DNA of 64,000 nucleotides. Source: Luteirhabdus salina. GTDB taxonomy: Bacteria; Bacteroidota; Bacteroidia; Flavobacteriales; Flavobacteriaceae. Of the stretch, positions 1 through 9,134 are shown one piece after another. The notes beneath the pieces are model-generated. The model had not been told where the DNA came from, made no database searches, and saw only the letters and a list, made by a program, of their open reading frames with translations. Within the stretch, counting starts at the first letter, position 1; each line of letters opens with the position of its first letter. The stretch covers positions 1,307,064-1,371,063 of the forward strand of contig JALAHT010000001.1 in NCBI GenBank assembly GCA_025384855.1, read 5' to 3'. Position numbers and translations under genes: made by a program.

Positions 1-47
1 AAGTAATTCATTATCAGCACATTGTTAATGTAAATTTAACATTAAAT

Positions 48-914
48 CTATGTTAAGAGGTCGAGTTTCTTATGTGTACGCTGAATAGCCCGTTCATTCT
101 TTTGGTCGATCCACTCCTGGCCGCGAAGCCTTCGCATAAGATTGTCGTAATGACGCATTACTACAATATTGTAAACGGCTTTTGCTAAGTTTTTTGGATT
201 TCTAGGTATAGCGCGAAGACTCATGGAAAATCCAGGCGTTAGGTAACGCATATAGTGCCAATAGCCTTCCGGCATGTATAATACTTGGCCATGCTCCAAT
301 TCACCCACAAACCCCTTGGCTTTCTTTAAGGCAGGCCATTTATCATAATCGGGATCGTTAAAGTCGATATCCTCACGTACGATTAAGGAGTGCGGGATTT
401 TATAAAGGTAATCGTTCTGCTGTTGGTCAAATAAAATAACCCTTTTCTTTCCATGAAAGTGAAAGTGAAAAATATTGGCCAAATCGATATCGTAATGCAT
501 AAAGGTATAGCTGTCCTGGCCGCCGAAAAACAACATCGGCAGTCCTTTTAAAAGTTTCAACCCAAAGTCGGGCCAATTATAGTCATTCTGAAGCTCTGGG
601 ACCTCCTTTAATACGTTCCAGAGAAAAATACGATACCGTGTAGGCTCTTTCTGAAGCAGATCGATATACTCCGTCATTTTCATCTCGGCATGTGGCTGAT
701 TGAAGCCTTCCTCGTGGGTAACGGGCCTATCGTCGTACAGCGGAACTGTCTTGTCGCCAGCCATCTTTCGCATATATTCCAAATTCCATTTCTCATAAGC
801 GGGCCAATCTTCGATAAAGCGTTCGATGATGACAGGTTTTTGAGGCTTGAAATACTCTTGTAGAAATGTTTTTTTGTCGATTGTTTCGACACGTTCAATC
901 TGCGATAGTTGCAT
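48..914 (-). CDS. Cupin-like / JmjC-type Fe(II)-2OG oxygenase family protein
   Basis: A 288-aa soluble protein of the cupin_8 (JmjC-like) family, whose characterised members are 2-oxoglutarate/Fe(II) hydroxylases of proteins or small molecules. A metal triad is visible: H140-x-D142 in FMHYDID and a distal H220 in MPEGYWHYM. The basic strand GKKRVILF (155-162) is where such enzymes usually bind 2-oxoglutarate. The unusual run FHFHFHG (149-155) directly follows the first metal motif. There is no signal peptide, so it is probably cytoplasmic. The start is supported by a promoter-like TATTTTTG just upstream. The substrate cannot be deduced, and its neighbour is an unrelated sensor kinase on the same strand. 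Confidence 0.8.
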   Translation of the reverse strand: MQLSQIERVETIDKKTFLQEYFKPQKPVIIERFIEDWPAYEKWNLEYMRKMAGDKTVPLYDDRPVTHEEGFNQPHAEMKMTEYIDLLQKEPTRYRIFLWNVLKEVPELQNDYNWPDFGLKLLKGLPMLFFGGQDSYTFMHYDIDLANIFHFHFHGKKRVILFDQQQNDYLYKIPHSLIVREDIDFNDPDYDKWPALKKAKGFVGELEHGQVLYMPEGYWHYMRYLTPGFSMSLRAIPRNPKNLAKAVYNIVVMRHYDNLMRRLRGQEWIDQKNERAIQRTHKKLDLLT

Positions 915-930
915 GGTATAAAATAAGTAT

Positions 931-957
931 CAAAAATAAGAAACTTCCCCGAAACAA
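931..957 (-). promoter_or_regulatory. Predicted Bacteroidota-type promoter for the cupin-like gene
   Basis: On the minus strand TTG (955-957) is followed after 16 nt by TATTTTTG (938-931), matching the Bacteroidota TTG/TAnnTTTG pattern. The ATG lies about 17 nt downstream. Predicted by eye only. Confidence 0.4.
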
Positions 958-999
958 TAGGGTAACCTAAATTTTACAGAATTCAAAATCGCGAATGGG

Positions 1000-3255
1000 T
1001 TAATCTTCCGAAGTAGTAGATTCAGGTATAGATCTCGGGTTTTTCCGAAGGTGATTCAATATTTTTTGAACAAATTTTTTAGGATCATAAGGTTTCACGA
1101 TAATATCTTCCATGCCACTATCGTAAATATCCTTTCGCATTTCGGCAACTTCAACTGCAGTTAATGCAATGATAGGGGTGGTGGTGTCGAATTTCCGAAT
1201 TTCCTTCGTGGCTTCAATACCGTTCATTACAGGCATATTGATGTCCATTAAAACAATATCATAGGAATGCTGTTGCATACGCGCTACTGCTTCACGGCCA
1301 TTTTCGGCAAACCGGCATTGCATTTCGTATTTTTCAAGTAGTTTGCGGGTAACAGTCTGGTTAATTCTATTGTCTTCCACCACCAATACTGTTTTTCCGC
1401 GTAAGCTAGAAACATCTATTTCAGTATGATGTTCGATCATTTCTTCCTCAGAAACTATGGCATAAGTCAACTCGAATGAAAACGTAGCACCTTTCCCAAG
1501 CTCACTTTCTAGTTTCAATTCTGATCCCGAGAGATAGAGCAATTTTCGTGTAATTGGTAATCCGAGTCCCGTTCCTTGATAGGTATATTTGTGTGAATCT
1601 ACTTGAGAAAATTCTTCAAAGATATGCTGATGTTTGTCTTTTGAAATACCGATACCAGTGTCTTTAATCGAAAATCGAAGATCGATGGTTTCATCTTGAA
1701 AGCTAATAACTTCAACGATGATGTAGATATTACCTTTTTCGGTGAACTTGCAAGCATTTCCGATAAGATTCATCAGAATTTGGGAGAGTCGTACGGCATT
1801 TCCCTTTAACTGGGCAGGAATGCTTTCATCTATATTAAAGTGAAACAGGTTCTTGTTTTGCTGTCGCATATATTCAAAGGAAGATGCGATGGAATGAAGT
1901 AAGTTTCGTAATACAAATACGGTTTCCTCATCCTCAACATTGTTAGAATCTATTTTATTTATCTGAAGCACATCGTTAATCAAGGCCAGTAGATAATCGG
2001 CAGAAAACTTTAAGGATTCCAAATCTTCTTTATGCTGTTGTTGAAGGCTCTTGTCTTCTAAGAGAATGCTGCTCAACCCAATTACCCCATATAAAGGGGT
2101 TCGAAGCTCATGACTTACTGTTGAAAAGAAATTGCTCTTCGTTTTTGCTAATTTTTCGGAACGCTCTTTCGCTATGAGGTATTTGGCGTTTCGCAATTTT
2201 AATTCGCGGATTAGTCGTTTGCGATTCCTGACCAAAACCAGTAAAAAGATCAGGAGGATCAAAAAGCAACCGGAAACCATAAATAGAAAATTGTTAAGGC
2301 GACTTTTATTCTCTACTATTTCGGCCTGTAATCTGCTTCGGGTTTCGGCAGCCTCGATATCTTCCTTATATTCCGCTAATTGAAATTCACTTGAAAAGTT
2401 CGGGTTAATTTTCTGATGCTGCTGCTCGAAGAGTTTGTCTTTCAGTTTTTCATGTAGCCGTAGAATATCATACGCTTGCTGAAATCTGCCTGCATCGTAG
2501 AGCCTATTTCCGTACGTATCGTACAGCGGTTGAAGCAATGTTGAAAAACCTAATTGTTCGGCAGTTTCGATAGCCAGTTTCATATAGCTAAAAGAAGATT
2601 CCAAATCGCCACGGCGATAATAATAATCTGCTGCCTTTCCATCTAATGTAACCTTCAGTGCATCGGGCGCAGCGTTTTCATGTAGCCGTTTTGCGCGAAA
2701 GAGATGGAAATACATATCGTTAAGATTGTCTTTCTCCGAAGCAATTAATAACAATACTACATGTGCTTGCGCCTGAGCGGTCGAGTCCTCTATTGTTTCA
2801 AATAAACGCAATGCCGTTTCAGTGTTCTGCAATCCTTTTTCTAAAGCGCCTTTTAGCGTGAAGAAATTTCCATAGTCCAGCCAAGCATAGCCTCTAGCCG
2901 AAGTGTTATTGGCAAGTTTGGCATATTTCATCGATTTGTCCAAGACTTCACGAGCCTGTTCAAAATTATCGTTCGCTAGATAGTCATGTGCGATACGACG
3001 ATATCCTTTATGAATCCATAACGGATTTTGGCTTGCTAGCGCTTCATCCAAAATCAGGACATCTAGATCTAAGGCTTCCTGAAACGAGCCGGATAACTGT
3101 AGGGTGCGGGAAGAATCAATTAGACGCTGAAAGGATTCTTCTGTATAAGAATCCTGGTAAAGGGTGACATTTGCATTGCCACCAGTAGCTTCTGGTTGTG
3201 CTCCTTTGAATTGAAGAAATACCAATAAAGGGATGAAAAACGCTAACAGTTTCAT
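1000..3255 (-). CDS. TPR hybrid sensor histidine kinase / response regulator
   Basis: A 751-aa membrane hybrid kinase. The order is an N-terminal signal or anchor sequence (1-20), a periplasmic region with TPR-like helical repeats (about 40-290), a coiled coil, one transmembrane helix (about 323-343), a HisKA dimerisation domain with the phospho-acceptor H382 in FSTVSHELRTPLYG, and a HATPase_c domain with N-box LMNLIGNACKF and G boxes DTGIGI and GTGLGL. A C-terminal receiver follows, with acidic pocket VVEDN, phospho-accepting D671 in LMDINMP and the conserved lysine in VKPYD. It should sense an envelope cue through the TPRs and relay phosphate internally. No HTH output domain or partner regulator is adjacent, so the downstream acceptor is unknown. 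Confidence 0.9.
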   Translation of the reverse strand: MKLLAFFIPLLVFLQFKGAQPEATGGNANVTLYQDSYTEESFQRLIDSSRTLQLSGSFQEALDLDVLILDEALASQNPLWIHKGYRRIAHDYLANDNFEQAREVLDKSMKYAKLANNTSARGYAWLDYGNFFTLKGALEKGLQNTETALRLFETIEDSTAQAQAHVVLLLIASEKDNLNDMYFHLFRAKRLHENAAPDALKVTLDGKAADYYYRRGDLESSFSYMKLAIETAEQLGFSTLLQPLYDTYGNRLYDAGRFQQAYDILRLHEKLKDKLFEQQHQKINPNFSSEFQLAEYKEDIEAAETRSRLQAEIVENKSRLNNFLFMVSGCFLILLIFLLVLVRNRKRLIRELKLRNAKYLIAKERSEKLAKTKSNFFSTVSHELRTPLYGVIGLSSILLEDKSLQQQHKEDLESLKFSADYLLALINDVLQINKIDSNNVEDEETVFVLRNLLHSIASSFEYMRQQNKNLFHFNIDESIPAQLKGNAVRLSQILMNLIGNACKFTEKGNIYIIVEVISFQDETIDLRFSIKDTGIGISKDKHQHIFEEFSQVDSHKYTYQGTGLGLPITRKLLYLSGSELKLESELGKGATFSFELTYAIVSEEEMIEHHTEIDVSSLRGKTVLVVEDNRINQTVTRKLLEKYEMQCRFAENGREAVARMQQHSYDIVLMDINMPVMNGIEATKEIRKFDTTTPIIALTAVEVAEMRKDIYDSGMEDIIVKPYDPKKFVQKILNHLRKNPRSIPESTTSED

Positions 3256-3356
3256 CGTCCGTCAGATTTGGGGGGAGCAATAATATACTAATATACTGAA
3301 TTTCAGCTTATTTTATACTTTTTAAAACCGCGTTGCTTTTTTTATATTGACATTCT

Positions 3357-4502
3357 ATGATACAAAGCAAACTTCCAAATAGTACCGATAGTATTTTTAG
3401 CGTCATGAGCAAAATGGCACACGAAACCGGAGCGCTAAATTTATCGCAAGGGTTTCCCGACTTTGAAAGCGACGCCGAATTAATCCAGTTGGTGGCAGAC
3501 CAAATGAAAGCTGGCCATAATCAGTATGCACCCATGCCGGGCGATAAAGGCCTTCGCCAGGCAATTTCAGATAAAATGAATACACTTCATGAGAAAAGAT
3601 ATGATCCAGACCATGAAATAACGGTGACGGCAGGGGCAACCCAAGCTATTTTTACCGCTCTGGCTGCCACGATTCACAAAGGCGATGAGGTGATTTTATT
3701 TGCACCTGCTTACGATTGTTATGAACCAACCGTAACGTTGTTCGGCGGCATTCCGAAAGCCATTCAACTGCAGCCACCTGCCTATAGACCTGATTGGAAT
3801 AAGGTTGAAGACACCATCAATTCTAAAACCAAAATGATAATTATAAATACGCCTCACAATCCTTCAGGTGCGGTTTGGTCGGAAGAAGACATGAAACAGT
3901 TGGAAGCTCTAGCTGAAAAACATGATTTGTTGGTTTTGAGCGATGAGGTGTACGAACACATTGTATTCGATGGCAGACAGCATTACAGTGCGGCACGTTT
4001 TGAAGCCTTATCGAAACGTACGTTCATTACTGCCTCGTTTGGAAAGACCTTTCATAATACCGGTTGGAAAATGGGATATTGCCTAGCGCCAAAGCCATTA
4101 ATGGAAGAGTTCCGAAAAGTACATCAGTTTAATGTGTTTTCGGTGAATCATCCTATTCAAAAGGCGTTGGCGACCTATTTGCAGCAACCTTCGCACTACG
4201 AGGAATTGCCAAAACGCTATCAACAAAAACGTGATTTTTTCTTACAGGAACTTAAAGGATCAAGATTTTCCTTTACGCCTTCCGAAGGAACGTACTTTCA
4301 ATTGTTGAACTATAACGACATCACAGAAGAAAAGGATACCGAATTTGCAGAACGGCTTACGAAGGAATTCAATATCGCAACGATTCCTACTTCGGTCTTC
4401 AACAAAAACCAGCAGGATTTTAAACAATTGCGTATTTGCTTCGCCAAAGAAGAAAAGACCCTGAAAAAAGCAGCGGCTATTCTTCGAGAAATACAGCGAT
4501 AG
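3357..4502 (+). CDS. Methionine aminotransferase (class I PLP aminotransferase)
   Basis: A 381-aa fold-type I aminotransferase closest in pattern to YbdL/kynurenine aminotransferase-like enzymes, which in many bacteria transaminate methionine or aromatic amino acids. Visible features are the N-terminal substrate-binding LSQGFPDF, NPSG (168-171), SDEVYEH (195-201) and the PLP-binding K230 in SFGKTFHNTGWK. The C-terminal RICFAKEE carries the carboxylate-binding arginine. Length is normal for the family. It heads a same-strand run with an ankyrin protein and a nitrilase-family amidase. That pairing fits keto-acid handling, because omega-amidases hydrolyse the alpha-ketoglutaramate and similar products of transaminases. 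The methionine preference is inferred from the family. Confidence 0.85.
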   Translation: MIQSKLPNSTDSIFSVMSKMAHETGALNLSQGFPDFESDAELIQLVADQMKAGHNQYAPMPGDKGLRQAISDKMNTLHEKRYDPDHEITVTAGATQAIFTALAATIHKGDEVILFAPAYDCYEPTVTLFGGIPKAIQLQPPAYRPDWNKVEDTINSKTKMIIINTPHNPSGAVWSEEDMKQLEALAEKHDLLVLSDEVYEHIVFDGRQHYSAARFEALSKRTFITASFGKTFHNTGWKMGYCLAPKPLMEEFRKVHQFNVFSVNHPIQKALATYLQQPSHYEELPKRYQQKRDFFLQELKGSRFSFTPSEGTYFQLLNYNDITEEKDTEFAERLTKEFNIATIPTSVFNKNQQDFKQLRICFAKEEKTLKKAAAILREIQR

Positions 4503-4562
4503 GATTCTTAAATGAACGATAAAAGAGGCCTTTTTCTACCGATAGTTTCTTACTTTTAAAAC

Positions 4563-5036
4563 ATGAAAAAAGAACTTTTTGCGGCCATTCGTGAAAACGA
4601 TGAAAAGCAAGTTGCCAACCTTTTAAACGAAAACCCTTCGCTGGCATCGGAAACCGATGAAAGAGGTTTCACACCCTTATTGCTAGCCAGTTATTTTGGA
4701 TTTGAGAGGATTTCAGAAATCATCATTCAATATCCACAGGGTATCGATGCGCAGGATGCCTCTGGAAATACCGCCTTGATGGGCGTTTCTTTCAAGGGGC
4801 ACGCCGGCCTTGCTTCGCTATTATTGAAGCATGGCGCAAATCCTGATAAGACAAATTTTAATGGTAGTACTGCACTAATTTTTGCGGCCACCTTCGGGAA
4901 GGAGGATATCATCTCTTTGTTGTTAAAACATCATGCAGATACTTCCATAGCGGACGATAGCGGTAACACAGCTGCAGATCATGCGAAAATGAGGGGGTTC
5001 TCGAATATTGTGTCGCTGCTCGAATCCAAAAAATGA
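4563..5036 (+). CDS. Ankyrin repeat protein
   Basis: A 157-aa protein made almost entirely of ankyrin repeats (about four, residues 4-155). Recognisable repeat cores include DERGFTPLLLAS, DASGNTALMGVSFKGHAGLASLLL, NFNGSTALIFAATFGKEDIISLLL and DDSGNTAADHAKMRG. There is no signal peptide or membrane segment, so it is a cytoplasmic protein-protein interaction scaffold. It lies 60 bp after the methionine aminotransferase and 9 bp before the amidase gene, suggesting co-transcription. The partner cannot be inferred; ankyrin proteins of this size often sit beside enzymes they may regulate. Confidence 0.85.
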   Translation: MKKELFAAIRENDEKQVANLLNENPSLASETDERGFTPLLLASYFGFERISEIIIQYPQGIDAQDASGNTALMGVSFKGHAGLASLLLKHGANPDKTNFNGSTALIFAATFGKEDIISLLLKHHADTSIADDSGNTAADHAKMRGFSNIVSLLESKK

Positions 5037-5045
5037 TACGATTGT

Positions 5046-5822
5046 ATGTCTGAAAAACTTTCGGTTACCTTACTTCAAAAAGAATTGCATTGGGAAGATC
5101 CTGAAGCCAACCGTACCATGTTTTCAAAGGCACTAGCATCGCTTCAGGAGCAAACCGATCTTATCATACTACCGGAAATGTTTCCAACTGGGTTTTCCAT
5201 GCATGCAGAAGCATTGGCAGAACCAACAGAAGGACCCAGTATGAAGTGGATGCAACAACAGGCGAAGAAGAATGAATGTGCGATAACGGGAAGTGTAATT
5301 GTTGAAGATGATCGAAATTTTTATAACAGACTCTATTTTGTGTTTCCAGACGGAACTTTTTCAACATATGACAAAAAACACACCTTCACATTGGCGGGCG
5401 AACATAAGGTCTATAGCGCAGGCGAAAAACGTGTAACGGTAGATTATAAAGGGTGGAAGATTTGCCCTTTGGTTTGCTATGATCTTCGGTTTCCGGTATG
5501 GGCACGAAACACGGATGATTACGATCTATTGCTCTATGTTGCTAATTGGCCAGCAAAGCGAGTGGCCGCTTGGGATGCGCTGTTGAAGGCTAGAGCCATC
5601 GAGAATATGAGTTACTGCATTGGAGTGAATCGTGTTGGTAAGGATGGAAACGACCATGAATATGTAGGTCATTCGGCGGTGTACGATGTGCTAGGCGAAC
5701 GAATATCCAAAAATTGGGAAGGCGAATTCATCGAAACTGTCACCCTTGAAAAGCAGCATATCGCTACTCTTCGGGATCAGTTGCGGTTTCTACAGGACCG
5801 AGACGCTTTTCATTTAGATTAA
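5046..5822 (+). CDS. Omega-amidase-like nitrilase-superfamily hydrolase (YafV type)
   Basis: A 258-aa C-N hydrolase. The catalytic triad is visible as E44 in LPEMFPTGF, K110 in YDKKHTF and C144 in VCYDLRFP, the arrangement of the nitrilase superfamily. The motif set is most like YafV/Nit2 omega-amidases, which hydrolyse alpha-ketoglutaramate or alpha-ketosuccinamate. This fits the neighbouring methionine aminotransferase, which could generate ketoglutaramate from a glutamine donor in methionine salvage. The C-terminus FLQDRDAFHLD resembles the family's usual ending, so the full length is credible even though the last 59 bp overlap the convergent gene. Cytoplasmic. Confidence 0.87.
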   Translation: MSEKLSVTLLQKELHWEDPEANRTMFSKALASLQEQTDLIILPEMFPTGFSMHAEALAEPTEGPSMKWMQQQAKKNECAITGSVIVEDDRNFYNRLYFVFPDGTFSTYDKKHTFTLAGEHKVYSAGEKRVTVDYKGWKICPLVCYDLRFPVWARNTDDYDLLLYVANWPAKRVAAWDALLKARAIENMSYCIGVNRVGKDGNDHEYVGHSAVYDVLGERISKNWEGEFIETVTLEKQHIATLRDQLRFLQDRDAFHLD

Positions 5823-7413
5823 ACGTTTCATTTAAACTCCAATTCGCACGGATTTCCAATACCGTAGGATAGTATACTACTTTTTCTGGCTGTGTCCGGC
5901 TTAAGAAACGGCCGGTATCCCATCGTTTGTTTTGGTTGGAGTCGTAGATAAGGCGGACGTAATAATTTCCAGGGGAAATATTTTCAAAAAGTATGGGGGT
6001 GTTCTCTACTCTATATTTTTCTGCAACTACCTTAAATTTCGAATTTACCAATTGCACGAGTAGTGGAAACGATTGTGTGTTGGTAAGGTTCAGGGTAAGC
6101 GTTCCATATTCGGAAACAGCTTGTGTGCGAATCTTATAGGTGAGTGTGTCGTTCGACTTACCGAAGAAGTCGGTAAAAGCTTCAGGCAAAATAGTTACAT
6201 TATACTGTTTTTCATACTCTTTCTGAAAAGCTATTTCAATAATGTTATACTGGTTATCGATTCGAGAAGACGTATTTACAGGAATGCTATCGCTTACTAA
6301 AATTTGAATTTTACTACTATCTATTGCCGTAATGGGTGTGTTTGCCTGTAAACGCAAGGTATCCTTGGGGACCATTAGCCCAGCATTTAAGGCATCAATT
6401 TTTAGGGAATCGCTAAACAAGTCACGAATTCGGGTTACTAAGGTGTCTGTTTGTTCCTTATTGGATGCTAGGAATACCAGCGAATCCTTTGTGATTTCTG
6501 GAGTAAACCAGTAATGAAGGGTGTCCTTTTCGCGATCCCAATACGAAGCAGTGGTGAACGTTTCGGGAACTTCGCTCAGAACTTCAAGTGAAGTGGCTTG
6601 CTGCGAATTTTCGAATCCGAACACAATATGATTTTTGGTCAGATGCCTTGGAGTGTTAGCCTTGTAATCTGGAATTTCCTTAAATAATTGAAGTGTATAG
6701 CTGCTATCGGTAGGTAAGGTAACGGTTTCTTCAACAAATGCGATTTTGTCAGATTTCGGTTGAAAGATATAGTCACTATTTTGTTCTTTCAATGCTAAAA
6801 GCAAATAATCGCCTTGTTTTAAATTGGTAAGTTCAAAAGATCCCAAACTATCGGTAGTGGTGGTGATGTAAGTAGGCTTTTCATTAAAAATTGTTGAGTC
6901 GTTGAAAGTTTCATTCCTTTCGTAAAGCATGACGGTAGCGGGTATCTCAGGATTTGGTAAGAGTGCGTCGCGGACCTTTCCAGATAGTTTTAAGCTATCG
7001 ATATAGTCTCCAGTGGAAAATACATATTTATAATATTCAAAAGGATTTTCTTCATTGTTATCTACAATGCTTTCCCCAAAATTTATACTGTAGGTGGTAT
7101 TTTCGCGCAGGGTATCCAAAAATCGAATGCGAATCGATTTTGAGGTGGTTAGGGGTGTTATTTCAGGTGAATTCTCCATCGGTGGAGAAATAATCAAATT
7201 TTGCTGAAGGTTCTTAAGTTTAATAAATTCGTCGAAAGTAATACGGACTTCCTCTGCGTCGAAATTGGTAGTGTAGTTATCAGGATTACTCCGAACGATG
7301 ATCGGGGGAATGGAGTCGCGAATCCCTCCTGTAGGAGTTCCCCTTTTGGCACAGCGACCAAAGGACAGGACTAATAATAGGCCGACAATCGTATATAGGA
7401 AACGAAACTTCAT
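5764..7413 (-). CDS. Ig-like domain lipoprotein (SbsA-type Big_5 domain)
   Basis: A 549-aa exported lipoprotein. The signal peptide ends in a lipobox with C21 (SFGRC-AKRG). Next comes a bacterial Ig-like domain of the SbsA/Big_5 type (about 35-130; signature DSIPPIIVRSNPDN then VRITFDEFIKL), followed by beta-rich segments including a stretch with DSLGSFELTNLKQGDYLLLAL, which looks like a carboxypeptidase-regulatory or prealbumin-like fold. It is widespread in Flavobacteriia as an uncharacterised surface protein. It lies 23 bp downstream of comF on the same strand and is probably co-transcribed. Its 3' end overlaps the omega-amidase gene by 59 bp in convergent orientation. Role: probable periplasmic or outer-membrane structural protein. 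Confidence 0.8.
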   Translation of the reverse strand: MKFRFLYTIVGLLLVLSFGRCAKRGTPTGGIRDSIPPIIVRSNPDNYTTNFDAEEVRITFDEFIKLKNLQQNLIISPPMENSPEITPLTTSKSIRIRFLDTLRENTTYSINFGESIVDNNEENPFEYYKYVFSTGDYIDSLKLSGKVRDALLPNPEIPATVMLYERNETFNDSTIFNEKPTYITTTTDSLGSFELTNLKQGDYLLLALKEQNSDYIFQPKSDKIAFVEETVTLPTDSSYTLQLFKEIPDYKANTPRHLTKNHIVFGFENSQQATSLEVLSEVPETFTTASYWDREKDTLHYWFTPEITKDSLVFLASNKEQTDTLVTRIRDLFSDSLKIDALNAGLMVPKDTLRLQANTPITAIDSSKIQILVSDSIPVNTSSRIDNQYNIIEIAFQKEYEKQYNVTILPEAFTDFFGKSNDTLTYKIRTQAVSEYGTLTLNLTNTQSFPLLVQLVNSKFKVVAEKYRVENTPILFENISPGNYYVRLIYDSNQNKRWDTGRFLSRTQPEKVVYYPTVLEIRANWSLNETFNLNEKRLGPVETATDPEE

Positions 7414-7436
7414 GCCGACAAAAATAAAGAATCTTT

Positions 7437-8099
7437 CTACGCAATGGCCATGGTGGCTACACTAAGTTGCGTGGTAGGTGATGCCAACAATTGTTGGGCG
7501 CAGTTCTCCAAGGTGGCTCCAGTGGTAACAATATCGTCTACCAACAATATGTGTTTGTTCTCTAATTCCGATGTGGTAACAACAGAAAATACGGGTGTTG
7601 CTTGAAAACGCATACTTCGCTTTTTGAAAACCTGCGAGTTGTTTTTTCGCTTCTTTACTAAAATGTCATCTCGATAGGATGTGTGTAGCGCTTTGGCAAT
7701 TTCTTTCCCAAACCCAGCGACTTGATTGTAGCCACGCTTTCGAAGCCGCTTTTTGTGAAGTGGAACAGGAATAACCATATCGATATTTTGGTACGATGGT
7801 ATTTCTGAAAGTTCGGCTCCTAGCCAGGCACCAAAGAATGCGCTTAGTTTTTCTTGATTTTTATATTTTAACTTATGAAGCAAGAGCTGTGTGAGTCCTT
7901 TTTTCTGAAATTGAAGCAATGCAGTAGCATTTTGTAATGGAATTCTTCCATAGAAGATACGTTTAAAGGCTTCATCATCGCGCCGATGGTGACAGCTTAA
8001 TGGTAACGCATTTCGGCAGCTAGCGCAAAGGGTTTCTTCCCTACCCACCAACAACTCGGAACATCCTATGCATATCTTGGGAAATAGTATATTTAACAT
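7437..8099 (-). CDS. ComF family phosphoribosyltransferase-like protein
   Basis: A 220-aa ComF-type protein. Two CxxC pairs near the N-terminus (CIGC and CASC, residues 11-28) form a zinc-binding finger. The C-terminal PRTase domain has the PRPP-loop signature ILLVDDIVTTGAT preceded by the MVIPVPLHKKRLRKRGYNQ region. ComF homologues are needed for natural DNA uptake in several bacteria, acting on the cytoplasmic side of transformation; enzymatic activity is unproven. The downstream gene follows after 23 bp. Length is typical of the family. Confidence 0.88.
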   Translation of the reverse strand: MLNILFPKICIGCSELLVGREETLCASCRNALPLSCHHRRDDEAFKRIFYGRIPLQNATALLQFQKKGLTQLLLHKLKYKNQEKLSAFFGAWLGAELSEIPSYQNIDMVIPVPLHKKRLRKRGYNQVAGFGKEIAKALHTSYRDDILVKKRKNNSQVFKKRSMRFQATPVFSVVTTSELENKHILLVDDIVTTGATLENCAQQLLASPTTQLSVATMAIA

Positions 8100-8187
8100 T
8101 TTTTAAAAACTTTTACCATTTTGTAAACAAAAGCTATTCACCGACTTACTAATTTAGCATATTCAAAACAATTTATCCTAAACAACT

Positions 8188-9069
8188 ATGAGCGAGGAAA
8201 ATAACGGCACAAAGTTTAAGGTCCTGATTGGGGTATTATCGGTATTGTTAATTGCCTTAGCAGTATACACCGTAACCCTTTATAACGATAGTAAGGATAC
8301 GGTAAGCAACCTAGAGCAGCAGAAAGAAACCATTGAAAATGAACTCGAGGAGCTCATTGCAAATTATGATGAAGTAATTCAAGAAAACGAGTTGAAAGAC
8401 AAAGATCTTTTGGCTGCGCGAGAACGAATCGAGGTGTTATTAGACTCGGTAAAGGATGCAAAAGCAAATGCAGCATTGATAGATCGGTATAGAGCCGAAA
8501 TTGGGCGCTTGAAGGAAGAACGAAAAATGCTTTTTAAACGAGCGGATAGCTTAATAGCAGTTAATGAGCGCTTAGCAATAGAGCGCGATAGCACCACTAC
8601 GGTATTGACCGAAACACGTAAAGTGGTCGACTCTGTAAACGAACAAAATACGGAAATGGCTGAAACCATCAAAAAAGGATCTATTGTAAATGCGATCGAT
8701 TTAAAAGGTGACGCTGTAATTGTTCGAAACAGTGGAAAGGTAGTCGATACGCGCCGGGCTAGCAGAGCCGATAAATTACGCGCCTGCTTTACCTTGGCAC
8801 CAAATCCAATTGCTAAAACTGGCGATCGAGATATCTATGTACAGGTTATCAATCCAAAAAACAATCTATTGGGTGTAAAGGAGGCCACCGAATTTGAAAA
8901 CGGCGTCTTAAGTTACAGTAACAAAACAACGGTATTCTACGAAAACGAAGAGTTGGACGTATGTGTTTATGTGGATGCTACTGAAAATAATTTAATTGAA
9001 GGCCGTTATATAATTAATGTATTCGACGGCGGTACGCAAGTAGCAACAACAACAATGGAGTTGCGATAA
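8188..9069 (+). CDS. Membrane-anchored coiled-coil protein of unknown function
   Basis: 293 aa. A short cytoplasmic N-terminus precedes one transmembrane helix (about 11-29, FKVLIGVLSVLLIALAVYTV). A long heptad-rich coiled coil follows (about 35-160, many E/K/L/D), and then a compact beta-rich C-terminal domain (about 165-293). There is no catalytic motif. Similar flavobacterial proteins are often mislabelled chromosome-partitioning proteins because of the coiled coil; I see no ATPase motif to support that. It is a single-gene unit ending in a strong terminator and divergent from comF. The topology suggests an inner-membrane protein with a periplasmic coiled coil. Confidence 0.75.
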   Translation: MSEENNGTKFKVLIGVLSVLLIALAVYTVTLYNDSKDTVSNLEQQKETIENELEELIANYDEVIQENELKDKDLLAARERIEVLLDSVKDAKANAALIDRYRAEIGRLKEERKMLFKRADSLIAVNERLAIERDSTTTVLTETRKVVDSVNEQNTEMAETIKKGSIVNAIDLKGDAVIVRNSGKVVDTRRASRADKLRACFTLAPNPIAKTGDRDIYVQVINPKNNLLGVKEATEFENGVLSYSNKTTVFYENEELDVCVYVDATENNLIEGRYIINVFDGGTQVATTTMELR

Positions 9070-9088
9070 AAATCTAATTAAAAAAACC

Positions 9089-9124
9089 AAAACCGCTACA
9101 GCTTAAGTTGTGGCGGTTTTTTAT
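9089..9124 (+). terminator. Rho-independent terminator after the coiled-coil gene
   Basis: AAAACCGC (9089-9096) pairs with GCGGTTTT (9113-9120). The inner bases extend the stem (with G-T wobbles) to a TTAA loop, and a T-run follows. An in-frame ATG at 9108 lies inside this hairpin, which argues that glyS starts further downstream. Confidence 0.85.
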
Positions 9125-9134
9125 TTTTGTGCCT

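Noticed and set aside
3256-3356. Riboswitch in front of the methionine aminotransferase
   Set aside because: The 100-bp divergent gap is A+T-rich without the stems of a SAM-type riboswitch.
5046-7413. Overlap indicating that one of the two convergent genes is spurious
   Set aside because: Both proteins show strong independent family motifs (nitrilase triad; lipobox and Big_5 domain), so both are kept.
9108-9134. Upstream in-frame ATG for glyS
   Set aside because: It is inside a strong terminator hairpin and adds MWRFFIFVP, which is not part of the synthetase family.
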